DNA of 64,000 bases from Mesostigma viride (lineage: Eukaryota; Streptophyta; Mesostigmatophyceae; Mesostigmatales; Mesostigmataceae): contig RPFO01001311.1 in the NCBI GenBank assembly GCA_009746045.1, forward strand, positions 62,001-126,000. The letters run 5' to 3'. The position numbers and the translations under genes are program-made. Of this stretch, positions 9,891 to 19,928 are shown one piece after another. Each line of letters opens with the position of its first letter. The stretch's first letter is position 1. Under the pieces are notes generated by a model. It saw only the letters and a list, made by a program, of their open reading frames with translations, ran no database searches and was not told the DNA's origin.

Positions 9891-11575
9891 TCATTCCCAT
9901 GCTTCCTCCTCCTCCTCCTCCTCCTCATCGCTACTCTCGCTACTCTCACAAACAAAAGAAAGTTGGGGCTCTTCCGCCCCCGTCTCAGCGACGGCCGCGG
10001 CACCATCCTGAAAAAACTTTTCGCGGCCAAAGGCATTAGCCGCATGAGGGCACCCGCAGATGAACTTTAAGACTTCCTCCAGCGTGGTGTACGTTGCTCC
10101 CTTGCCGTCGGACCAAACCGTCTCGATCTTGAAAGCCCCGCCATTCTCATGTACTTCTGTGACCCACCCGTGAAAACGGGTCTTGGCAGCACCCCACAAG
10201 GCGCACAGCCTTCTCCCTTTCAGCGCGCGCAGCCCGTGCTCAACAAAGTGTGCCGCACATGCAGCTTTTGACGTCGCTGCAGCAGCTTGCTGCGTTTGAA
10301 AACCAGCAAAGTGCACGTGTGGATGGTCATCTAAGGCCTGGAGGGTTGCACGAGATAGCTTACGTGCTGCTGTCAGCGACGGAGTGTGGACAGCCTGCCC
10401 TGATGCACCAACTGTCCAGTGTTGAACGATGATTTCCGATGCCGACACCGTCAGGCCCGGCCCACCGCCTGCGAGCGAGAGCTTGTTAAACTGCCCTTCC
10501 CAGGAGGGTGAGTAAAACACGGAAACAGTCAGAGTCCCGCGTTAACGAACAGTAGACGCATCCATGACCTTCACCAAGAGCTCCTCTGGCCAGGGCATGC
10601 CTTCCCCGCACGTCACCGCAGGTCTCTTGATGATGAGAAAGTCTCCGCGGGAGATAATGCCGGGATTTACAGAAAAAATATGACCCGCAGTCGCAATGGT
10701 CCGTGCACCACCGGTGGCATCCGCAGGAGAATTGGAGGCAACTCCAGTAGGAGGATTGGAGGCAAGCGTGGCAGGCGTGGCAGATGCGGCCGGCAGGCGC
10801 TCAGCCTCGCGTCGCGCCCGGTGAATGGCAGTTTGCACCTCGTGCCGGCGGTTGCCTAGCTGCATGGCTGATCAATTGGGTGCAGCGGCGCTTCCAAAGC
10901 ACGGGCAGCCCGCATCACCGCCTGATCCCCTGCACTGTGGAGGCAAAAAGGGAGGGGCTTGTGTTTTTGCTGCTCCCTGCACTCCGTCAGAGCTTGGATC
11001 ATGCGGTCAAACACCGACGCTTCTTCTTCCACTTGCTCCGGCTCAGCGGGGAAGCCGCGGATCTCCTCGTTGAGCTCTGCTTGCTTTGCATCCGTCATGA
11101 TGTCTGGAAACACTCGGTTGAGTTTAGAGCAATGACGGCGGATTGCGCGATCGCCATCCCAATCTGCAAACGCGGCAACACCTGGGCTGCCCTTGGGCGC
11201 CTTGGTCGCCTCCATGACTAGCACGCCGCGGAGCTCTTTGCCATCACTCACACGCTTCGAAGAGACAGTAACCATGTCGCATGGCTCCTCGTTCGGCCCA
11301 AGAGGCCTCCAACAGTTGGCGGGCACATCAGCTAACGCCTCTGCCGTGGCAAGTCGGTAGCGCAAAAAGCAGTCATCACCAACGTCCGCCCCTGCACCTT
11401 CATCGTGATGGCCGAATAGCTCGATATCAAATATCTTGCTGACCGGCCGATGCTCCACCACAGGTTGGTTGGTTGACGCGTCCATAACCACGTCAGCAGA
11501 CTTGACCCAACGCCCAAGTTCTGGGTCAATGCAGCCTCGAAGCCACGTTGTGAAGTCCAGCGCTGCATTGACGAG
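9891..11575 (-). pseudogene. DUF7869-like protein, 3' exon block (decayed)
   Basis: This reads from a probable splice acceptor (TTGCTTGCAG ending at 11,576) as LVNAALDFTTWLRGCIDPEL..., which resembles the segment after the GHTHND motif in DUF7869-type proteins (from memory). It ends with an acidic tail (SSDEEEEEEEEAWE). The frame changes once near 10,860 and an in-frame TAA stands at 10,542-10,544, so the copy is not translatable as it stands. The reading phase at the acceptor (phase 0) fits the donor at 33,024. I infer that this is the missing C-terminal half of the gene at 33,024-34,710, separated by nested transposons. Function: DDE-transposase-like, not demonstrated. Confidence 0.55.
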
Positions 11576-11720
11576 CTGCAAGCAATGCAAGCATAGAGCA
11601 AACAGTTGCAATAAGAGGCGAGTAAGCAAGGTGATTATTGGTTAACTATGGCATGCTAAATGACAAAGCCCCCACCTACAAACACGCTCAATATATATAT
11701 TTAAAAATATAATTACTTAC

Positions 11721-12322
11721 TGTTATATTGTGGGCTCGCAGTCACATAAAGTATTGGAATTCGGTTATGCTCGGAATTGGCTAAGTCCGGAGGTCAGCCG
11801 GCAGCGCCGCGCTGAGGTTTATTTGCTGGGCCGGCGGTCAGTGGGAATTTATGTGTACGGTCAGGCAACGGGTCGTAGGTTCTGGCTGTGGGCTATTTTG
11901 GGTTCTGGCCATTACCGTTCGTTCCGTGGGCAACCTTGGTTCCGTACCGTTTGCCCAGGCAAGCAGTGGGGAGGATCTCGGTTGCGGTGTGTTATGTTGT
12001 GGAGTGTCGTTTGGGAATTATGTTGGTGTATTTCGGTTGGTTTGTACTTGGGTACGTTCTCAGGCCCACGCCGTTGCTCAGCGTTGGGTGAAGCCACAGA
12101 GTTACTCGCAGTGATGACCTACAGCGGAGCATTGAGTCAAAGCTGTTTGGCGGCATGAAAGGCCGACACGCAGGAGAAAGCTTTGAATCACGTTGCAGCA
12201 AATGCTGTCAATGGCCGACGTTGTCGACATGTCCGGGGCTGGGCGCTGAGCGAGTAATCTATTCTATTACGTCTTTTTTATTATTCGGAAATACAATACA
12301 CTTAACGAATTTCATTTTAACA
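11721..12322 (+). repeat. 5' LTR of copia-like element 1
   Basis: 602 bp, starts TGTTATATTG and ends TTTTAACA, giving the canonical TG...CA termini. It is preceded directly by the TSD CTTAC. It should carry the promoter and polyadenylation signal of the element. Two open frames inside it (MGSQSHKVLEFGYARN... and relatives) recur in the 3' LTR only because the LTRs are copies; they are not judged to be genes. Confidence 0.9.
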
Positions 12323-12359
12323 TGTACTAGGTTGGGGCCGTAATTTTACAGCATAAAAC

Positions 12360-13597
12360 ATGGCAGCGTCAGCTGGGAGAAAACGGAAAGCAATTCATAG
12401 TGATCCGTCGACATGGGCCGCTGACCTACGAGCTGAAAAGGATCTGTTAGAACTATTTCGAAAGCGTGTAGGAACCCTTGCTAGCGACGCACCCACGCTC
12501 GTAGTGCGTGACTATATAGAGAGAATAGAGGCTTTTCTGAAGGACCATGGTGAGAAGATCAGCAGTGTTTATTCGCTTTTCCGAGATGCCGGTTTGCTGA
12601 GCTGCGACAATATCATTCTCGCATTTACTCTTCGAGCATGCAAGGATGAGAAGGTAAAACGGCGTCACATCCCAGGTAAGCTGCGTGAGGCGTTGTTGGA
12701 GTCGAAGGAGGGCACGACCTCTAGGCTATGCAGCATTTACACCTGGGTGCCACAACGGCCTTACTCACTCGATTTACTCAGCCTTCGCAATTTGCGGAAT
12801 GAGTCTGTGCTCAATGGACTAGAGGTGTCTGAGACAGCGGTGATAGACCGTTACGTGAGGATGGCCAAGGACCTGAATTTCCAGACTGTGATGGGAGCCC
12901 TGCGTGCAGGCCAAGCCAAGGATGACCTTACCAAGGCAATAGAGATCATTACCGGCCTGGTAGAAGGGGAGGAGAGGGACATGATTGCACAGCTGAGAGC
13001 CCAGGGCAAGCTGACCGAGTCTGGGTTGATGGCCCCTGCCCCTCCCCCAGCCGCTCCCAATTCTGTGCCCCTCCCTGCACCCTCTGTGCCAAGCACTGTT
13101 ACCCCTGCCAAGCCACAGGATCGATGCAACGGGCAAGGTTGCCGGTGTCAACAACAGCAAGCCTGCTGGAGTAGGCAACGGTGGCAAGCAGCGTGGTGGA
13201 GGCCGTGCCCGTGGTGGCGGGCGCGGTGGCAGACGTGGGCTGTGGCAGGGCAGGCCATTGGTGCAGCAGCAGAGACAGCACCAGCATTATGCCCCAGCAC
13301 AGCAGGCAATACAGCCGCATTATGCTTCACAGCCGCCGCAGCCGCAGCAGCAGTTTGCACAGCAGCAGCAATTAACAGCGGCAGCCACAGAGGCAGGAGT
13401 CTGGTGCATGCTTCATATGCGGGAGAAAGGGTCACCTGGCACGCACATGCTACAATAGGCACGCTGACAGCATGCCAGCTCGCAGCAATAGCAATGCACA
13501 GGGCCCTGCCGTGTGTAACCGCTGCAAGCAGCCAGGACACTTTGCACGTGACACGCACCTGTGCCCGGCGGCCCAGAGTGGGGGCCGTAGGCAGTGA
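12360..13597 (+). pseudogene. gag of copia-like element 1, two frame changes
   Basis: Gag is the capsid and nucleocapsid precursor. It starts at ATG 12,360, 37 bp after the LTR, with a capsid-like helical part (MAASAGRKRK... to about residue 240) in the first frame. A Gly/Arg- and Gln-rich stretch follows in the next frame (about 13,120-13,390), and two zinc knuckles in the third: CFICGRKGHLARTC (13,409-13,450) and a second starting CNRCKQPGHFARD (about 13,517). Knuckles of the CX2CX4HX4C type bind RNA. Frame changes at about 13,085-13,120 and 13,390 mean that the copy as written cannot make an intact Gag. Confidence 0.75.
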
Positions 13598-13949
13598 CTA
13601 GGGTCCGGTGGTGAGGGTGAGGCAGCTGGTGATGTGCCAAATATGCGAGCTAGTGCGGGGCAGCACGGCTCGACCCCCCAGGCTAGCTCACCCCGCCTGG
13701 GTGCTCGCGTGGCAGCGCTAGATGAGAGCGCTGGTGATCGAGGAGGGGGACCATGCAGAGCAGGGGGCAGTTGCAGTAGGGGAGAAGCACTGTCTCAGGG
13801 AACGAGGGAGAAGGGGGTTGGAGGAGGTACTGCAGGTGTACACACTGCAGTTCTGGACGGGCCACCGGTACGAAGGTCCTCCCCACACCCGGGACCTCAG
13901 GCACAACTGTCTCAATGTCCATTGGAGGCAGGTGGTACACTCAGTGTAC

Positions 13950-15834
13950 TTAAGGGGACATGACACCCCAAAAGGGCACTTTTCTGGAAACCATACCTAG
14001 GCATGTGATAAAAAATCCAGTTATGATGGGGGACCATAAATATGATAAAAAAAAAATTTTCCAACCACTTGGGGGTGTACTACCCCCCACCATGTGACCG
14101 TTATGTGCTAAAAATAGAAAAAGACGCTATTTTTGGCCGATTTTCCCTAGGACAATGGGCAAACCCATTGTGGCCAAATCATATATTCCCATCTAATTGC
14201 AACCCTTGCCATTAATTCCAGCTAGTTTGCAGGTCAGAATAAGCATGTTTAGACACATTGAAATAGTTTACCCCAAAACACGTATTTTTTGGTGCCTAAA
14301 AAAATATATCAAATCATAGACACATGCAATGGGGTCAAATCATATAATCAAAATTGGCCCAGGGTTGCAATCACACAGCCCCAAAGTTTCAGCTCATTCT
14401 GACCACGTTTACTCACATTGAAATATGGTCATGTGCAAAAAAAAAATGATCGCTTTTTGTGGTTTGGAGCTCAAACACCACCACAAAGACACCCTTGCCC
14501 ACCACAAACTGGGCCAAAACAACAGCCATTAGTTTATTTATGATGTTAGGAAGCTTGCCACCAAATTACAGGTCATTCTGACCTAGTTTGCCCATATTAC
14601 ATCTTGTTATAGCTGCCAGCCTGCATGCTTGGTGCACCATGACATGAGGCAATACCATGAGCACATTCCTAAGCTTGCCCCCTGCAAATGGGGCAGAACC
14701 ACGAAAAACAAATGCTAGATGCTTGAAGAAAACAACCACCAACTCTTTAACCATTATGAGCAGGTATGACCGCTTACGGGAATCACTCATAGCCAACACC
14801 ATGTCATGACGCTTATGGGTAAAAGGTGCATCCTTCATAGCCATAACGACCTGATCCCTGTCATCTAGGAAGTACAAGCCATGTGTAATGGAGGCTAAAC
14901 AGGTGGGGATGTGATAAGTAACTCACATATTCTCACCTTCCATACAACAACCTTGTTTTCCAGCAGGCTGAAGAGCCATGACAGGCGTTTATGAGCTCGC
15001 CAGCTCCTTGCAACGGTGATGCCGCTCCCAGGCAGCTAGGGTCCTTGACTACGCAATATAGAATGTCTACCGTGTGAAAACCTCCATACAGGAAGCGTAG
15101 CAAAGCCAGATAACTGCCCGATCAAGTCTGGGTAGCTTTAGGAAGCATGGCATACGCAGCGTAAGGAAAACCATTGAAAGCTGCGGAAAATCTGATAGCA
15201 CAACTGCAACAAGTGGAGAACAAAATAGCAAGAAGAACCCAGAAACGGCGCCGAAAGTTTCATGCCAGGTTCATTAAGAGCGCAAACAGACTGGGCGGTG
15301 ACAGGCGGCAAATCAACGTACCACGGCCGGCATTATTTCCTACCCAGGCGCGCAAGAAAAGCCAGCCAGCCATGGATGGATTAACCGCGGATCGCGCAGG
15401 CCTGAACGAAATCATTTTAGAAATGACAGGAAATGGCCGCAGATCGAAGACGCTTAGGTTATTTTCATGGTGGCCGTTACTAAACGGCTCTTACTGCATC
15501 AATACAACCCACGAATATCGAGTTCTACCGTCGCAGGCACGCATGCTAGATTATTCATCGCGGCCAAATTGTTGGATGAGACCCCCGTGCAAATCTGTAC
15601 CAACAAAGGCAGCGAATTTGCAAATAGTGCAGATCTGGCTATGAAACATCATAATAGAACATCACTTTTAACCATCGGCTTAATTTTTCGGCCTGTCTCC
15701 CGCCGGATTAGCCATATTTTAACGGAACGCACGTCGCCATGGCCACCTCCGCACGGTGCGCGCACTGTGCACCACAATTTCACGGTCCGTCGGTACCGTC
15801 CCGACTTTTTTGGCGCCAAAAAAGTCCCGGGTGT
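13950..15834. mobile_element. TTAA-targeting DNA transposon, copy 1 (non-autonomous)
   Basis: The left end is TTAAGGGGACATGACACC at 13,950. The right end (..TTGGCGCC, GTCCCGGGTGTCATGG to about 15,834) reads, in reverse complement, like the left end of copy 2 at 20,514, including TTTTGGCGCC, CCGTACCGTGAA and GGCCATGGCGACGTGC. The left end matches the reversed right end of copy 2 (GGGGACCATAAA, TGCTAAAAATAGAAAAA). So it is the same family in opposite orientation, about 1.9 kb long. The TTAA at the right border is not visible, so that border is approximate. No transposase frame is present. Terminal GGGG/TTAA style suggests piggyBac-like mobilisation (inference). Confidence 0.7.
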
Positions 15835-15840
15835 CATGGC

Positions 15841-18800
15841 AATGAGGTTACACACACGGTTGGGTCATGGCCACGCTGCAGAGCATTGCGCAGCATCACT
15901 GGGGTTTTCGGAGCTGGTGGCGACGTGCAGAGAGGTCTGGCAGAGGTGTAAGCATTGTCAGCGCAATGTGCCTAAGCCGCACAAGTTTCATGCACGTAGA
16001 CCGGTGCTAGAGAGGGGCCCGGTGCAAGTGGATGTGCTCAAGTACGATGACAGGGAGTATGTGCTAGCGGTGGGGCGGTTCTCAAGGTTCAAGGCACTAG
16101 AGGTGTTGCCACGCAAGCACAAGGAAGAGCTGCTCACCAGCCTGTGCTTGGTAAAGGCCAAGTTTGCCGTGGTGTCAACTTTAGAGTGTGACCAGCAGTT
16201 CGAGTGTTGCATGAAGGAGCCGGGGTTTGAGCAGATTGTGGTGGCGGGTGCGGCAGATCACGAACATCAAGGGTTAGTGGAGAGACATATCAGGACCTCC
16301 AAGTTTGTGATGAGTGCTATGGCAAGGATGCGCTCGCTGTCGTATCGCGATCAGGCTCTGTTGTGCAGGCAGGTAGAGGAGCACATGAATCACAGGGTGA
16401 TGGTCAGGGTACATGTGGATGGTGAGGAGGTAGCCGTCACGCCCGATGGGTTGGAGATGGGCCTGCTCCCGCTGGAGGCGGTAGAAGCATATCGTGATTG
16501 GCTGTGTGACCGGTACCTCAGGCTGGTGGACATGGACCTGCGCAGGGGTGATGTGTACGTGCCTAGCGAGGGAGCAAGGGTGTGGGCGTACCGGGAGGGA
16601 AGTGCTTTGGAACAGGGTTTGTGGGAGGGCCCTGTTGTGGTCAAGTCAGTGGACGGTGACCACATGTTGGCGAAGGTTGGGCGTGAGGACCGCCGCTTCG
16701 ACCGACTACTGGCGTGGAAACACTTGCGGCCGTACTACGAGGGGCTAGGTGCGCCAGCAGACCTGCCCCATGAGGAAGGTGCGATGGGCTCCAGCGCGCA
16801 GGCTGGAGGTGAGGCGGGGGACCCAGGGACGGCCGCAAGGGGGGTGAGAGAGGAGGGGCCTGATCAGCCTGCGCCCTCTCTTCCGTCGGATGGTGGGTTG
16901 CCACTGTCCAATGGCGGTCCAGCCAGTGTGGGACCAGGCGGGCTGGGGGTTGCGCCTTCCGCTGATGGTCAGGAGGTGCAGCGCGCGACAATGTTTGCCC
17001 GTGTCATTGAGCGGCTGCAGGAAGCCCGGCGGGCAATCGCGGAACGCGAGCAGCCGGGGGGCACGTTACCACGGGCCGGCGGGGCGGGCAGGCCGTCGGC
17101 TGTAGGTGGGGCGCCTCAGGCCGGCGAGGGAGCCGTAGGAGGGCCACCACAGTCCAGCGAGGCCAATGCAGGGCCAGCCGCAGGTGGAGAGGCACAGGCC
17201 GGAGATGCTGGCGCATCGACCGCAGGTGCGGGGCTACAAGCCGATGGCGCTGATGGGTCGGCTAGCACCCGGCGCGAGTCACTGAGTGGCGGTGATGGCT
17301 CCGAGGGCGGCGGCGACGTCGCAATGGAGGCTGGTAATGAGGTAGCCTCGGTGTCTAAGCTAGTGGATTTTCAGCAGGACGGGCTGGCTGGGTGTCGGTT
17401 GGAGGTGGATACTAATGCGGTGGTGTGCTTGCTAGGTGAAGGGGTAGCTAGGCACTTCCCGCTACAACCGTCCAAGTGGAACTTTGTGGAGGACTTTTCT
17501 GGGGTGGTGCGCATGCCGGTAGTGGGCGAGGTGATGCTGACCATTCTTGGGCGTGACACTCCTTTCTGCGTGCTTGAGGGCTATGATGGGCCGGCGATTC
17601 TGGGGCTGCCATTTCTTAATCACCCTGATGTTGTGATCCAGAGCTCTAGTTTGACCAGGGAGGGCCATGGGTCGATAGAGTTGGAATCGTACAAGGCAGT
17701 GCAACCTCTCAGTCTCGTCTCAAGCACCGTGGCTAGGCTAGCAGCACTGACAGGGACAGAGGGTGTGGCGTGGGGAAAGGATCTCCCGCCAGCGGTAGAC
17801 CTGGTCATGCCTGCGTTGTTGCATCCATCCAGCATCGGTATTACCAAGCGGGACATCGCTGCACATTCTCCGATTGGCTATGAGAGGCTGGTACTAGAGA
17901 TGTCGACGCAGAGTGGTTTCTCCAGCTGGTGGTGCGCGTTTCACAGGGCGCTGGAGGAGTGGCAGGGGTATGGTGTGTATGAACCAATGGACAGTGTGCC
18001 CAAGGGGGCCAAGGTACTTCCTCTCAAGATGGTGTTGTCTCACAAGGTAAAGGCTGGGGTGGAGGTATGCTATGTGAGGCCGGTGTCGCAGGAGTTTTCG
18101 GGAACCAGTGAGCTGGCCAAGGAGGAGCTGTACACCCCAGGTCTGGCGTGGGATAGCTTCAGGATTATCACCATGCTGTATCTCGGTTTCCTGGATGAGG
18201 GCAGAGACTATGGGTGTGCGTCTATTGATGTCAAGCGTGCTTTCCCTAACTCTAGCGAGGAGGTGGCGCGTGAGGTGTGGGAAGGCACGTCACCCCTGGT
18301 GGTCCAGACACCCTCGTTTTGGATGGAGGAAGTGAGGGCAGAATTCATGGGCTTGTTGAAGGCCATAGAGGGACTGCAGAGTGCCTCGATTGTGTGGCGT
18401 ATCACTTTGATGCGTGCTCTGTTTGAGCTGATGACATTCGAGGTATCCCCGTACGACCCTTCGTTGTTTGTGGCACAGACTCCCTCAGGTCCCTTGTTTG
18501 TACAATTGCATGGGGATGACCTGCGAGTGGTAGCACCCCGTGCTGTTCTGCATCAGTTCTATGCAGATCTCGCTAAGCGTTTCCCTGTGGGCGAGCTGCA
18601 GGTGGTGGACCAGCAGACTCCGCGTGTCTTCTGCGGTGTAGTGCAGACCCTGCGAGTGACGTCTGGTAGGCATCAGATGCACCTGGGTATTCCTGACAAG
18701 TATCGGGAGGAGCTGATGGGCTCGGTGGATGAGCTGTGTGCTAAGGGCCTGTGGAGCCGCCTGCGTGGCAAGCTAGGCTGGATGGCGGCAGTGTGTGCGC

Positions 18801-19441
18801 CCGATCTGGTGGTGCTGAGTAGGACGGTAGATGACGTGTTGTCGCAAGTCCATCCGTCGGTTGTGAGGCAGTATGTGGCCGAGAGCCAAGGTGTGGTGCT
18901 TTCTGGCCTGTCGGTCTCTCAGCCCGCTGTTCTTCACTGCTTTGCAGATACGTCGGGTGAGGGCAGGGAACTGACCAAGCTGAGGGCACGGATGGGTGGT
19001 CTGTTTGTGCTCTGTAACCCAGGGGGTCGGGGATCGCTGTGTGGGTGGTATTCGAGACTGTGCAGGCGTGTGGCAGTTGGCTCTGACACTAACGAGTGCC
19101 GTGGTGTGTGTGAGTGTATCAAGGCTTCGCTGTACCTCGAGCAGTTCTTGCGCTGGATGGGCAAGTGGATGGGTGTCCGTTTGGTGCTGACGACAACTGT
19201 GCATACGGATAGCCAGCCGCTTGTGAGCTTTATCCTTAACAGCTTGTCCAGGACGCGTGACCTCGATTTCCTGCTGTTGAAGGAGCTGTCTTACGCGGTG
19301 AGCGTTCTCCATCTGCCGGGGAGGCTGAACCCGGCGGACGCGGTGACCAAGCTGTTTGCAGCAGCGCGAGAGCAGTATCGCATCTTGCGGATGGTGATGG
19401 CAGGTTCTCTTGGGGATCTGCGGGAGTTGTTGGTTGTTTGA
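15841..19441 (+). CDS. Copia-like element 1 pol: integrase, protease, RT, RNase H
   Basis: A single open frame of about 1200 codons. Domains in order: zinc-binding HHCC (LHTRLGH ... CKHC) and integrase core with D at 16,031, D at 16,190 and E at 16,280; a Gly/Ala-rich spacer (about 16,760-17,330); a retropepsin-like domain with LEVDTN at 17,399-17,416 and GPAILGLPFL at about 17,587-17,616; RT with SIDVKRAF (about 18,220-18,243) and HGDD (about 18,508-18,520); and an RNase H-like end with FADTSG, SDTNEC, RTRDLDF and PADAVTK. The protease therefore lies between integrase and RT, unlike Ty1/copia (protease first). The frame stays open upstream into transposon copy 1, so the true pol start is unclear; 15,841 is the first ATG after the transposon junction. 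Confidence 0.85.
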
Positions 19442-19906
19442 GCTTGGACCCTGTGGAATTTTAGCCTGTGGCCAATTTGAGAACGTTGTTTGGGCCGGGG
19501 GTGATCCTTATGCCTGCCCTATACTGATGGTGACCCGGCACGGTTGGATAATTTGCTCCATAATTGATTTGGTGGGGGAGTGTCCTTGGTTGAGGACTGG
19601 TGCGGTTGGAACGGGTTTGTAATGTGTATGGGTCGTGTGGGTGTGCCGGGGTCAAGGGTGGTCGTTTAGATCAGTCTTGTATTCTCGCTTGCTTACATGA
19701 CTTACTTCAGACACTGGCAGTATGTGCAAGGCGTGAATGGGCGCCAAGTTAGAGGGGTTGGAGCTCCCCTAGTACATAGCGTCTTGTGCGTACTGTCTCC
19801 GAGAGTGTTTGTGAGTAACCCTTGGGTGGTGGTGGATATTGTGAGGATTGTTGGCATGTATGTCGACTGTGGGTTGTGGTTAAGTGGCCGAGTGGTGGAT
19901 GTGACT

Positions 19907-19928
19907 GCTCGAAAGAAAAAGGGGCTGG
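19907..19928 (+). promoter_or_regulatory. polypurine tract
   Basis: A purine-rich run ending GAAAGAAAAAGGGGCTGG stands immediately before the TG of the 3' LTR. This is where plus-strand DNA synthesis is primed in LTR retrotransposons. Confidence 0.75.

Noticed and set aside
11730-12158. 142-codon frame repeated at 19,938-20,366
   Set aside because: Identical because it lies in both LTRs of one retrotransposon; no protein similarity recognised and it spans expected LTR regulatory sequence.
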